From assembly GCA_012512605.1 (NCBI GenBank), contig JAAZDX010000011.1:1-19029 (forward strand): a stretch of 19,029 bases of DNA. Reading direction: 5' to 3'. Below the pieces are notes generated by a model. It saw only the letters and a list, made by a program, of their open reading frames with translations. It did not search any database and was not told the origin of the DNA. The DNA comes from Bacillota bacterium. GTDB taxonomy: Bacteria; Bacillota; UBA4882; UBA10575. The position numbers and the translations under genes were made by a program. Shown in pieces: positions 1 to 7,735 of the stretch (position 1 is the first letter of the stretch; every line of letters starts with the position of its first letter).

Positions 1-9
1 ACCTCCTTA
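1..9 (-). promoter_or_regulatory. Shine-Dalgarno of a gene starting left of the window
   Basis: Read on the minus strand the first nine bases are TAAGGAGGT, a perfect complement to the 16S rRNA 3' end. A start codon would fall a few bases beyond the window edge, so a minus-strand gene probably begins there. The region between it and the uvrC stop would then be its upstream region. The gene itself cannot be seen. Confidence 0.55.
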
Positions 10-11
10 AC

Positions 12-21
12 ACCGATCGGT
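12..21. promoter_or_regulatory. 10-bp perfect palindrome beside the edge ribosome site
   Basis: ACCGATCGGT is a perfect palindrome lying two bases upstream (in minus-strand sense) of the Shine-Dalgarno at 1-9. It could be an operator or a small hairpin affecting translation of the off-window gene. A 10-bp palindrome can also occur by chance, so confidence is low. Confidence 0.25.
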
Positions 22-206
22 TGTCGCAGGTGTAGTAAACTTCAAAACTTTGACTGTTCCTTGGGTAGTGTTATGAGTTTTTCATGGTCCGTTGCTCTGC
101 CCTAGTATTTCGCTTTTTAAGACATAACTCCTGCTAAACACCCTTATGTATATTTTAACTCTGTTTGTATAATTTAAGCATTCACCCAAAAAAATGCTTT
201 CTATCC

Positions 207-374
207 CTCGTTGCTCGTCTCCTGTGGCATGATCGCTATCCTGCATTCGAGGCCTATTGTTGTTTCCTCTCGCCTTGAATTTCTAATTTCTTGGCGTAAT
301 ATTCTTAGCGAAGCGGAGATTAAAGCACGCCGAGCCACATGGAAGTCGCGGACTGCAAGTTGAAAGTGAACGAC
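207..374. repeat. Degenerate heptanucleotide (period-7) repeat patches
   Basis: Three patches show 7-bp periodicity. At 207-227 the units are CTCGTTG, CTCGTCT, CCTGTGG. At 277-297 they are GAATTTC, TAATTTC, TTGGCGT. At 340-374 they are TGGAAGT, CGCGGAC, TGCAAGT, TGAAAGT, GAACGAC. Each patch has its own motif but the same period. They resemble the short tandemly repeated heptamers described in intergenic DNA of filamentous cyanobacteria. Function is unknown; a similar array occurs at 13941-13975. Confidence 0.5.
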
Positions 375-449
375 AGGAGGTGGGATGTGGAAGCTATGAT
401 GGGTTCTTTTCCTAATCTAAAGCCCGGCGCCTTTACCCCGGCGCGCACC

Positions 450-2285
450 CTACTCCATCTCCTCCAATCCCTCCAAAACCGCCCGCGCCGCACTGACCGT
501 CATCCCCTCCACTGACAACAGCTCTTCTAAAGAGGCTTCACGAATCTGACGGAGCGACCCAAATTTCTGTAGTAACGCCCTTTTCCGCTTGGGACCAATC
601 CCTTTGATCTGGTCTAAAGCCGAAGCAAAGCTTTGTTTTTGCCGCCGAGCCCGGTGGAAGGCCAAAGCAAAACGGTGGGCTTCATCCCGCAGATGTTGCA
701 AAAGGTGCAAGGCTTGATCGTCCCGGGGTAAGCGCAATGGGTCTTCGCCGTCGCGCTGATAGATTTCTTCCTCTTTCTCCGCTAGACTGACCACCGGTAT
801 TTCTGCCCACCCGAGCGCGGCCAACTTTGTACAGACCGCGTTAAATTGACCCTTCCCGCCGTCGATCACCAGCAAATCAGGGAAAGGCAGAAAACCGGGG
901 TTCGCCTCCCCTTCTTCCTGCTCTTTACGCCCGTGCAAGAACCGGCGGCCAACCGCTTCCTGGAGGGCCGCATAGTCATCGTTTTTAGTTATGTCCCGAA
1001 TCCGGAACCGCCGGTACGCTTCCGGTGCCGGCCGTCCATCAAGGAAAACCACCATCGCGGCCACTGGCTCTTCCCCTTGCCAGTGGGAAATATCGTAAGC
1101 TTCAATCCGTTCTGGAAGCGCCGGGAGCGCCAACAGATCCCGTAAACGTTCCAATGCCAGTCGGGTTGCGGCAGCAGCCTGTTTCCGCCGGGCCAGCTCT
1201 CCTGCGAGAAGAATCTCTGCATTTTCCTGGGCCATCCGTAAAAGCTGAAACTTTTCACCCCGTTTTGGCTGGATTAAATCTACTTTCTGTTTTTTTCGCT
1301 CCGCGAGCCAAGCGGCGACCGCCTTTTTGTCGGGCAGCGGCACCGGGAGGATCACCTCTTTGGGGATGTAGTCCAGTTCATCATAGTACTGGAGGAGAAA
1401 ACTCCGGAGGAATTCCTCGGTTTCGCCAACCAGGTCTGTGAAGAGAAAACCCTCTTTACCAATGAGTTTCCCCCGGCGAATCTGAAGCACCTGTATAAAG
1501 CAACCCTCTTCCGTCATGGCCAACCCGAAAACATCCCGGTCGACGGGGGCCGTCGAGACGACCGTCTGCCGCTGGACAACCTTTTGTAAAGCGCGTAGCT
1601 TATCACGGTACACCGCCGCTTCTTCATACTCCTGCCGGGAAGCAGCCGCTTCCATCTCTTCCTTGAGTTTAGCCTCCAATTGCTCGGTATGGCCTTCTAA
1701 AATTCGACAAAAGTCCTGGATCATCTGGCGGTAGGCCTCTTCCTCGACGGCACCGGAACAAGGGGCTAAACAACGGCCAATATGATAGTTTAGACAGGGA
1801 CGGCGTCGTTCCCCTGGTTTCAAACTTCGCTTACAGGAACGGAGCGGAAAGATCTTCCGTAAAAGCCGGAGGATCTCCCGTAACGCTCCGGCTTCCGTAA
1901 ACGGACCATAGTAACGGGCGCCGTCCCGTTGCGGACGACGGACAATATACACCCTTGGATAGGGTTCTTGCCAAGTCACTTTCAACCAGGGATACTGCTT
2001 ATCGTCGCGGAGACGCACGTTATATTTGGGGCGATGCTCCTTGATTAAATTACATTCCAACGCCAACGCCTCAAGTTCGGAGGCGGTCGTGATAAAATCA
2101 ACCTTTGCTACCTGTTCCACCATCCGCGCAATCCGCGGCGGGTGTTTCTTCGCTGGCTGAAAATAGGAACGCACCCGATGGCGAAGGGAGTTAGCTTTCC
2201 CAACATAGAGGATCTGATCCCCTTCGTTTTTCATCATATAAACCCCTGGTGTCGTCGGGATCAACCGTAGTTCTTCTTCGTTCAT
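450..2285 (-). CDS. uvrC: UvrABC excinuclease subunit C
   Basis: UvrC makes the 3' and 5' incisions around bulky DNA lesions after recruitment by UvrB in nucleotide excision repair. The 611-residue product is close to the usual family length of about 600. In order it has a GIY-YIG nuclease domain (about 11-100, with GVYMMKN and ILYVGK), four cysteines (C151, C164, C172, C176) at the place of the [4Fe-4S] cluster reported for E. coli UvrC, a UVR domain (about 205-240) that binds UvrB, an RNase H-like endonuclease domain (EAYDISHWQG at 395-404, VIDGGKGQ at 473-480, HRFALAFHR at 537-545), and a tandem helix-hairpin-helix (about 553-608). ATG at 2285 sits nine bases after AAGGAG; an in-frame TTG one codon upstream is possible. 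It is not next to uvrA or uvrB here. Confidence 0.97.
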   Translation of the reverse strand: MNEEELRLIPTTPGVYMMKNEGDQILYVGKANSLRHRVRSYFQPAKKHPPRIARMVEQVAKVDFITTASELEALALECNLIKEHRPKYNVRLRDDKQYPWLKVTWQEPYPRVYIVRRPQRDGARYYGPFTEAGALREILRLLRKIFPLRSCKRSLKPGERRRPCLNYHIGRCLAPCSGAVEEEAYRQMIQDFCRILEGHTEQLEAKLKEEMEAAASRQEYEEAAVYRDKLRALQKVVQRQTVVSTAPVDRDVFGLAMTEEGCFIQVLQIRRGKLIGKEGFLFTDLVGETEEFLRSFLLQYYDELDYIPKEVILPVPLPDKKAVAAWLAERKKQKVDLIQPKRGEKFQLLRMAQENAEILLAGELARRKQAAAATRLALERLRDLLALPALPERIEAYDISHWQGEEPVAAMVVFLDGRPAPEAYRRFRIRDITKNDDYAALQEAVGRRFLHGRKEQEEGEANPGFLPFPDLLVIDGGKGQFNAVCTKLAALGWAEIPVVSLAEKEEEIYQRDGEDPLRLPRDDQALHLLQHLRDEAHRFALAFHRARRQKQSFASALDQIKGIGPKRKRALLQKFGSLRQIREASLEELLSVEGMTVSAARAVLEGLEEME

Positions 2286-2327
2286 CAAGTATTGCTCCTT
2301 TTCTCCTTTGTGCTCACTATTGGTTTA

Positions 2328-2356
2328 ATTATGCCAAATATTAAAAAAGTGGTCAA
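2328..2356 (-). promoter_or_regulatory. Probable uvrC promoter (extended -10)
   Basis: On the minus strand a -35 element TTGACC (2351-2356) is followed after 17 bases by CATAAT (2328-2333), preceded by TGG (2334-2336) as an extended -10. The start point would lie about 35 bases before the uvrC start codon. The -35 box lies inside the terminator hairpin of the upstream small unit. No LexA-type operator was recognised. Confidence 0.6.
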
Positions 2357-2366
2357 AACGACCACT
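2341..2366 (-). terminator. Intrinsic terminator of the small unit upstream of uvrC
   Basis: The minus strand reads AGTGGTC, loop GTTTT, GACCACT, then six T's. This is a perfect 7-bp stem with a U-tract, starting five bases past the stop codon of the interrupted small ORF. It would insulate uvrC from upstream transcription. Confidence 0.85.
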
Positions 2367-2370
2367 CTGT

Positions 2371-2663
2371 TTACCTTTTTTCCGCGACCCGTTGCTCATT
2401 AAGGATCTGGGTATGGCTCACCTTTCCATCCCAGAAAAAGCGAATCTTCAAACGTTCGCCATTAAAGGAAACAAATTGATAAACACGGAGATCACGCCCG
2501 GCCTCCAAGAGCCGGAGGCGCCCCTTTTCCTTTAAAAAAGCTGCGTTCTTCCGCCAATCACTGGTTCTATTTTTCTCTAAAAAGGCGATAATCTCTTCCA
2601 GGACTTTTTCTCCTTCCTCAGTTAATTACCATAAAGTAAAAAGCGCCGCTCCTCTTTTGGCAC
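2371..2663 (-). pseudogene. Interrupted small ORF, unknown protein (about 97 codons)
   Basis: From 2625 down to the TAA at 2371-2373 the minus strand is open for 84 codons. The peptide is protein-like: it begins LTEEGEKVLEEI, is charged and helical, then has a beta-rich end containing RVYQFVSFNGERLKIRFFW. It has no ATG. Directly upstream, in another frame, a GTG at 2663 opens 13 codons (VPKEERRFLLYGN) that stop at 2622-2624. One missing base near 2625 would join them into a single protein. Alternatively an ATG at 2673 is in frame with the long part but is cut by a TAA at 2626-2628. No good ribosome site precedes either start. A perfect promoter and a terminator bracket the ORF, so it is or was a real unit. 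I do not recognise the family. It may be a decayed gene, a sequencing indel, or a gene using a rare internal start (CTG after AAGGAG). Confidence 0.5.
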
Positions 2664-2697
2664 AAAACAACATAATCAGGGAAAAACTGCCCAAGCT

Positions 2698-2726
2698 ATT
2701 ATAATGAAGAGGGCGCGCCTTGTCAA
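2698..2726 (-). promoter_or_regulatory. Perfect consensus sigma-A promoter
   Basis: The minus strand has TTGACA (2721-2726), a 17-bp spacer, and TATAAT (2698-2703): an exact match to the housekeeping consensus in both boxes and in spacing. Transcription would start near 2691 and run about 350 bases to the terminator at 2341-2366, covering only the interrupted small ORF. Confidence 0.85.
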
Positions 2727-2755
2727 GGCGATTTTATGTTAAGAGTGAGCTTTTT

Positions 2756-3784
2756 CTAGGAAAGCTGCCTTTCGATTTTTAATAAGTCATTCGCCCTTAA
2801 TGCAATCCTTTTCCCCTTGTCCGTCCCGGTTAAAAATTCTATCTTGACGCTTTCACGGGTAACGTCGGTGACCAATCCCACTTCCATGTTATTTAGCAAG
2901 ACGACGCTTCCCACCGGGTATAAAGCAACAGACTGTCCTAGAATCTTGATCATCTTCGGATCGTACTTTTCCGGCGCATCGGCGGCTAACTGTGCCAAAG
3001 CCTCATGGCTCCACAATGTCCGTCGGTAACTACGCCCCGAAGTCATGGCGTCGTAAGAGTCGGCAGCCATCACAATTTTGGCGTAAAGATGGATCTCATC
3101 GCTATTAAGTCCGCGGGGATAACCGGAGCCGTCCTCGCGTTCGTGGTGTTGGTAAGCAACGTGGGCAGAAAACAAACTTAAACCCGGCGCTCCGCGTAAG
3201 AGGTCAAAACCGTATTTAGGATGGAAGCGCATCTTTTCATACTCTTGATAAGTGAGGCGTCCTTTCTTTTCTAAAATCGAATTATCGATACACATTTTCC
3301 CAATATCATGGAGCAAGGCGCCAACCGCCAGGTCCTTAAGTTGTTTCCGGGCCAAACCCAGGTTTTTCCCCATAATAATGGCGATGGCGCCAACCTTAAC
3401 CGAATGCAGATAAGTATAGTTATCATGGTTTCTGATCTCAAATATATTATAGATAACATCTTCATTCAACACTTCATCCACCATGAAGTCCACCACATCC
3501 AGTACCTCTTTAAAATCAAGGTTCTGGTTTTTCGCGGCACTTAAAAAAACTTCCCGAACAGATCGGATCGTCTGGCTATAGGTTTGTTCACTGATCCCTT
3601 TCACCTCAAAATCTTCCAACTCGTCGCCAACAAAAAGGTGGGTATAATCCAACGCCTTTAATTCGCGCAGATAGTTTTTGGTCAATTTTACCCCTCTGGC
3701 GAGTAGAGTTCTACCATCCTCAGCAAAGATACTCCGGGCAAGGATCATTCCTTCTTCGATCTCATCCAGCGGTAAATAGCGCAA
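2756..3784 (-). CDS. HD-GYP domain phosphodiesterase (paralogue 1)
   Basis: HD-GYP proteins typically hydrolyse cyclic di-GMP to GMP using a two- or three-metal centre. This 342-residue protein has a conserved N-terminal module (1-52: YLPLDEIEEGMILARSIF, DGRTLL, YTHLFV) found again in the gene at 11279-12301. The HD-GYP core follows: H127, HD at 159-160, H188, HHEREDGSGYP at 213-223, and D242 with the SxRSYR stretch at 249-254. A beta-rich tail begins VALYPVGS (286-293). All expected metal ligands and the basic stretch after the last Asp are present, so it is probably active. There is no membrane segment and no receiver domain. The start is a TTG preceded by GGAGG at eight bases. It is divergent from tldD. 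The substrate is inferred from the family. Confidence 0.88.
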   Translation of the reverse strand: MRYLPLDEIEEGMILARSIFAEDGRTLLARGVKLTKNYLRELKALDYTHLFVGDELEDFEVKGISEQTYSQTIRSVREVFLSAAKNQNLDFKEVLDVVDFMVDEVLNEDVIYNIFEIRNHDNYTYLHSVKVGAIAIIMGKNLGLARKQLKDLAVGALLHDIGKMCIDNSILEKKGRLTYQEYEKMRFHPKYGFDLLRGAPGLSLFSAHVAYQHHEREDGSGYPRGLNSDEIHLYAKIVMAADSYDAMTSGRSYRRTLWSHEALAQLAADAPEKYDPKMIKILGQSVALYPVGSVVLLNNMEVGLVTDVTRESVKIEFLTGTDKGKRIALRANDLLKIERQLS

Positions 3785-3841
3785 TCTTAAGTCCTCCGTC
3801 CGTTCATAAATGATTGATAGAATGATAAACTAACAATTACA

Positions 3842-3869
3842 ATTATAAGATCGTCCTCTTCTCGGTAAA
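3842..3869 (-). promoter_or_regulatory. Likely promoter of HD-GYP paralogue 1
   Basis: The minus strand reads TTTACC (3864-3869), 16 bases, then a perfect TATAAT (3842-3847), giving a leader of about 50 bases before the TTG start. The -35 box is a 4-of-6 match. Confidence 0.45.
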
Positions 3870-3928
3870 GATGAAGGAGGGATTTCTATCTCAAGTATAA
3901 ATCAAATTTATTGTTTTTTCTATAAAGA

Positions 3929-3958
3929 TTGGTAAAGAGTTTCTTTTAATGTTATAAT
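3929..3958 (+). promoter_or_regulatory. Promoter of tldD-tldE (extended -10)
   Basis: A perfect TATAAT (3953-3958) preceded by TGT (3950-3952) forms an extended -10, with a weak TTGGTA (3929-3934) 18 bases upstream. The start point would lie about 37 bases before the tldD ATG. Confidence 0.6.
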
Positions 3959-4001
3959 CCTTAATAATCCGTTCAGAAATTTAAGAGAAAGGGAAGTCCG
4001 G

Positions 4002-5378
4002 ATGAACATCGATTTATCGTCCTTTAAAAGCTTGTTCACGGATTACACCGAGCTACGTTGTCAGGAAAATAACAGCTTGGTCATTGGGTTTTTAAATGGG
4101 AACATCACGACCAACACCCGGCTGACAACCAGCGGAGTCTCCGCCCGGGTTTACAAGGATGGGGCTTGGGGTTTTGCTTCCTCCCCGGAAGCGACCGTCG
4201 CTGGCATTGAGTTTGTGGTTGCCACCGCTACGCACAACGCCACTTTTCTCGCCTTAAAAGAGCAGCAGGACGAGCCCCCCTTACCCCGTGGCTCGGTTAC
4301 CACCCATCACGATCCGCCCGCGACCGGCCAGCAGCTACGCCCGGAACAGTTAGTGGCCTTTCTCCAAGAGATCGACCAGTACATTGCCAGAAAATACCCC
4401 GGACTAGCCAGTAGAACAGTGACCCTGAACCGTACCGAACTGAAGAAGACCCTCCTCACTTCCGACGGGGCTTCCGCCTTTTCTCTGTTTCCCCGGTCGC
4501 TAATTCAGATCAGTTTAACCGTAGAGCAAGACGGTGCTCCCGTCAGCCTGCAGGAGGTCTTCGGGGGACGCGGACAATTTGAAGCCCTTTTTTCTACCCC
4601 GGACGCGCTCTATCCAAAGATTGATCAGTTATACGAGCATTTAATGCGGAAACGGGAAGGGATCTATGCCGCAGCCGGTCTGAAAACCTGTATCCTTGCC
4701 CCGGAGTTGACCGGGATCCTGGCCCACGAAGCCATTGGCCATACCTGTGAAGCCGATCTGGTGCTTGGCGGATCGGTCGTCGCGACAAAACTCGACCAGA
4801 TTGTAGCCAGTCCTTTGGTCTCCCTCGTTGATTTTGCCCATACCGCGCTGGGCGAAACTTGCCCGGTTCCCATCTTCGTCGACGACGAAGGAACCAAGGC
4901 CACCGACGCGGTATTAATTGACCACGGTATCCTCAAGGGTTTTCTGCATAACAAGGAAAGCGCCCGCCACTTTAAAGTCCCTCCGACCGGGAACGCCCGG
5001 GCTTACCGTTTTTCGGATGAGCCTTTAATCCGGAAGCGGAACACTGCGATCCTGCCGGGTCAGGCCAGACTGGAGGAGATGATCGCTTCCCTCGATGACG
5101 GCTACTATCTAATGCGGCCCAGCAATGGTCAAGCCGATGCCACCAGTGAGTTTATGTTCGGCGTCACGTTGGGCTATGAGGTGAAAAACGGTAGACTGGG
5201 GCGGGCAATCAAGGATACTACCATCTCGGGTCTGGCCTTTCAGGTTTTACAGACAGTGAGCGCCGTTTCACAGGAGTTTAAGTGGTTAAGCGGGGGGATG
5301 TGCGGAAAGAAACAACTGATCCCGGTCGGCTTAGGCGGACCCGCCCTCAAATGCCAAGTAATGATCGGAGGTCGCTAA
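4002..5378 (+). CDS. tldD: TldD metalloprotease subunit
   Basis: TldD is the zinc-bearing subunit of the TldD/TldE protease. In E. coli this complex degrades unfolded peptides, matures microcin B17 and removes CcdA. The 458-residue product carries the HExxxH zinc motif HEAIGH at 242-247 and the third ligand region GGMCGKKQ with C434, followed by the conserved PVGLGGPA. The fold begins with the usual N-terminal module (1-220). Length is close to the family's 460-480. The ATG at 4002 follows AAAGGGAAG. The partner tldE starts two bases after the stop. No small peptide substrate gene or radical-SAM modification enzyme is visible nearby, so a general peptide-processing role is more likely than a dedicated natural-product role. 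Confidence 0.94.
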   Translation: MNIDLSSFKSLFTDYTELRCQENNSLVIGFLNGNITTNTRLTTSGVSARVYKDGAWGFASSPEATVAGIEFVVATATHNATFLALKEQQDEPPLPRGSVTTHHDPPATGQQLRPEQLVAFLQEIDQYIARKYPGLASRTVTLNRTELKKTLLTSDGASAFSLFPRSLIQISLTVEQDGAPVSLQEVFGGRGQFEALFSTPDALYPKIDQLYEHLMRKREGIYAAAGLKTCILAPELTGILAHEAIGHTCEADLVLGGSVVATKLDQIVASPLVSLVDFAHTALGETCPVPIFVDDEGTKATDAVLIDHGILKGFLHNKESARHFKVPPTGNARAYRFSDEPLIRKRNTAILPGQARLEEMIASLDDGYYLMRPSNGQADATSEFMFGVTLGYEVKNGRLGRAIKDTTISGLAFQVLQTVSAVSQEFKWLSGGMCGKKQLIPVGLGGPALKCQVMIGGR

Positions 5379-5380
5379 GG

Positions 5381-6673
5381 ATGTCGTTGAAAGCATTAAA
5401 CACTTATGCGCTACACGCCTTAAAGCAAACCGGTGCCGATAAAGCCGAAACTATCCTGACCAAGACGGAAAAAACGGAGATGAATCTGGAAAATGGAGCG
5501 TTGAAACTGATCCGGACGACCGTCGATCATCATCTGCGTTTGACGGTTTTACAAGACCAACGCCAAGGCAGCATCCTCTTGAACAAAATCGACCGCGAAG
5601 CTCTGGACCCAGCCGTTGAGGAAGTATTCACCATTGCCGCTTCTTCTGCCCCGGACCCCGCCCATGATATCGCCGCGTACCAACCGCCAAAAATATTTAA
5701 CAAGGGCGGGACCGCGCCCGACTTGGATTTGATGTACCAAAGGTTTAAAACTTTTACCCGGGACGTGGCGGTGGAGTTTCCCCGGATCGTACTGCTCAAC
5801 GCCCACCTGGATTTTACGCGACGGACCACTTATTTTCAGAATTCCAACGGCGTTGATTTTACCGTTAACCAAGGGGGGTACCGTTTTGCTGTTACCTTTT
5901 CGGCCCAAGAAGGCACCGGTTCCTCTTCCTTTAATCACACGGGCTTTACTACCCTGAACCTTGAAAAGGATCTGCTCGCTTGCGGTTCCCTCCGGACCCT
6001 CTTGGCCGAAACTGACCGGGGACAGCCACCCCGGAAGGCCCCAGGGAAGTTTACCGGCGAGGTGATTATCACGCCGGATTGTCTCGAAGGATTTCTCCAC
6101 TCGTTACTGGGAATCACCATCAGTGATGGACCGTTGATCACCGGGACCAGTCCTTTTCAGCATAAATTGAACCAGCCGGTGGCCAGTCCCCTCTTCTCTT
6201 TGGCCTCCCGTCCGGTTTCTCCGGAGATTAGCAGCGGCTACTTTATCACCAGCGATGGGTATGAAGCCCAAAACGCCCCCATCATTGAAAACGGTGTTCT
6301 AAAAACCTTTCTGTTAAGCCAATACGGTGCGAACAAAACCGGGCTGCCCCGGGCGGTCAACGACGGTGGGGCCTTTGTCGTCACTCCAGGCGACCAACCC
6401 TTTGCGGCGATCTTGAAAAGGGTAAAAAAAGGTGTTCTCCTAAACCGTTTCTCTGGAGGTGCACCCAGCCCAAACGGGGACTTCTCAGGGGTCGCCAAGA
6501 ACAGTTTCTACATTGAGGATGGTACCATTCAGTATCCGCTCAGTGAGACAATGATCGCCGGTAACCTGATCGCCCTCTTTCAGGCGATCGCCGCCGTTTC
6601 CCAGGAACGCATCGACTTTGGCTCGGCCCTTTTACCGTGGATCTATGCGCAAGGTGTAACCATCTCCGGATAA
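5381..6673 (+). CDS. tldE: TldE/PmbA metalloprotease partner subunit
   Basis: TldE (PmbA) is the zinc-free partner that forms the closed chamber with TldD. The 430-residue product has the conserved family tail: the glycine-rich RFSGG, PNGDFSGVAKNSFYIEDG segment, then LSETMIAGNL and a final YAQGVTISG. As expected for this subunit it lacks HExxxH. The frame is open further upstream inside tldD, but the ATG at 5381 matches the family N-terminus (MSLKALNTYALHALKQ). It is preceded by GGAGG at 5367-5371, inside the end of tldD. The two-base gap indicates translational coupling and equimolar synthesis with TldD. No terminator is obvious before the phospholipase gene 105 bases downstream. Confidence 0.93.
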   Translation: MSLKALNTYALHALKQTGADKAETILTKTEKTEMNLENGALKLIRTTVDHHLRLTVLQDQRQGSILLNKIDREALDPAVEEVFTIAASSAPDPAHDIAAYQPPKIFNKGGTAPDLDLMYQRFKTFTRDVAVEFPRIVLLNAHLDFTRRTTYFQNSNGVDFTVNQGGYRFAVTFSAQEGTGSSSFNHTGFTTLNLEKDLLACGSLRTLLAETDRGQPPRKAPGKFTGEVIITPDCLEGFLHSLLGITISDGPLITGTSPFQHKLNQPVASPLFSLASRPVSPEISSGYFITSDGYEAQNAPIIENGVLKTFLLSQYGANKTGLPRAVNDGGAFVVTPGDQPFAAILKRVKKGVLLNRFSGGAPSPNGDFSGVAKNSFYIEDGTIQYPLSETMIAGNLIALFQAIAAVSQERIDFGSALLPWIYAQGVTISG

Positions 6674-6778
6674 AGAAACAACCCGGCAACAACTCCCCTG
6701 CTCGCTCATAAGATAGATCGAGACTACCCAAGCGGCAGCATCGATTTGGTTAATTACCTAATCACTGGGGGAGTTGAA

Positions 6779-7735
6779 ATGAAACGCGCATTGGTTTTAT
6801 CCGGAGGAGGGAGCAAAGGGGCCTTCGAGGTCGGAGCCATTGCTCATCTGATCAACAAAAAAAAGCTGGATTTCCAGCTGTTCACCGGGACGAGCGGGGG
6901 CGCGCTCAACGCCGCCTTTCTCGGTCAGGCCCGAAACCACCAGGAGCTACAGGAACTAGCCGAAGAACTAACCGGTCTCTGGTTAGGGATCAGGGGGAGC
7001 CGCTGCATCTATCGGGGCGGGCTCTTCGGAAGCCTGTGGCGGTTTTTTTGGCGCGGCGCTCTGTATAACCCCGTGGGCCTTTGGGATTTAATCAACCGCC
7101 AAATCGACCCGGAGCGCCTCTTTCACCCGCGAACCGTCGTCAAAGTAACGGTCGTCTCTTTTGAGACCGGAAAGCTTTTGTGTGCTGATAGTCGCCAGCC
7201 GGCGTTCCACCCGGATTATCTTGCTTATGTTCTAGCCAGCGCCAGTATGCCCTTTTTCTTTCCGGCCGTTCCCATCGGCGGCCAGCATTGGTACGACGGA
7301 GGTTTACGCGATCTAACCCCTTTAGCGACCGCGATTAAGGAGGACCCCGATGAAATCGTCGTGATTACGACTTTCCCGCTCAGCCCCAACCTGGAAGCGT
7401 CCCTGCCCCCGGCCCAGCCCGGTAGCGCCCTAAAGGCGGTCCTGCGCACGGTGGAGATCCTGCTCAACGAGATCGCAGCCAATGATCTGCAACTCGCCCA
7501 GGCAATCAATAAAGCTTGGTGGCGCTATCCGGGAAAAAGACCGATTCCAATCCAGATTATCGCACCAGCCAAGCCTTTAACGGGAAATGTCCTCTCCTTC
7601 GATCCGGATCAGATCCGGGAAAATCTACAGGCCGGTTACGAGGCCGCAGAAAAACCCCATTTCATGACGATGACGCGTTATCCGGCTTCATCCACGCCTC
7701 CACCCGCAAACTTCAGGAAGCATATTTCGGAGTAG
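6779..7735 (+). CDS. Patatin-like phospholipase (RssA/NTE type)
   Basis: Patatin-like proteins are Ser-Asp dyad lipid acyl hydrolases. The 318-residue product has the oxyanion-hole glycines LSGGGSKGAFEVGA (7-20), the nucleophile elbow GTSGG (37-41, Ser39), and the catalytic DGG with Asp173 (YDGGLRDLTPL). Both dyad residues are present, so it should be active. There is no signal peptide or clear membrane anchor, suggesting a cytoplasmic or peripheral-membrane enzyme acting on phospholipids or lysolipids; the substrate cannot be told. The ATG at 6779 follows GGGGGAG by five bases and places the glycine motif at the usual position; an upstream TTG (6746) is less likely. It may be read through from tldD-tldE. 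Its 3' end overlaps the convergent gene by 23 bases. Confidence 0.9.
   Translation: MKRALVLSGGGSKGAFEVGAIAHLINKKKLDFQLFTGTSGGALNAAFLGQARNHQELQELAEELTGLWLGIRGSRCIYRGGLFGSLWRFFWRGALYNPVGLWDLINRQIDPERLFHPRTVVKVTVVSFETGKLLCADSRQPAFHPDYLAYVLASASMPFFFPAVPIGGQHWYDGGLRDLTPLATAIKEDPDEIVVITTFPLSPNLEASLPPAQPGSALKAVLRTVEILLNEIAANDLQLAQAINKAWWRYPGKRPIPIQIIAPAKPLTGNVLSFDPDQIRENLQAGYEAAEKPHFMTMTRYPASSTPPPANFRKHISE

Larger units (their letters stand above)
1..449. other. Intergenic region without a convincing gene
   Basis: No supported coding region lies here. The contents are the edge ribosome site and palindrome, a 7-bp inverted repeat (AAGCATT 176-182, AATGCTT 193-199) without a U-tract, and degenerate period-7 repeats from about 207 to 374. 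A 47-codon open stretch starting with ATG at 229 overlaps the repeats, has no ribosome site and is probably not a gene. Past the uvrC stop, 421-449 is GC-rich with only a weak 5-bp stem (GCGCC/GGCGC), so no clear uvrC terminator is visible. Confidence 0.6.

Noticed and set aside
176..199. Inverted repeat AAGCATT/AATGCTT as a terminator
   Set aside because: Neither strand has a U-tract directly after the stem and it lies far from any gene end.
229..372. 47-codon plus-strand open frame starting with ATG, ending ARRATWKSRTAS, faintly like the end of dihydroxy-acid dehydratase
   Set aside because: No ribosome site, overlaps the period-7 repeats, and the resemblance covers only a few residues with no upstream remnant of the enzyme.
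5549..6100. 183-codon minus-strand ORF inside tldE
   Set aside because: Antisense shadow of a well-supported gene; composition and lack of domains fit a by-product of the tldE codon pattern.
4002..6673. Ribosomal-peptide (microcin-like) biosynthesis cluster around tldD-tldE
   Set aside because: No precursor peptide, cyclodehydratase, radical-SAM enzyme or transporter gene is nearby; TldD/E are also common general proteases.
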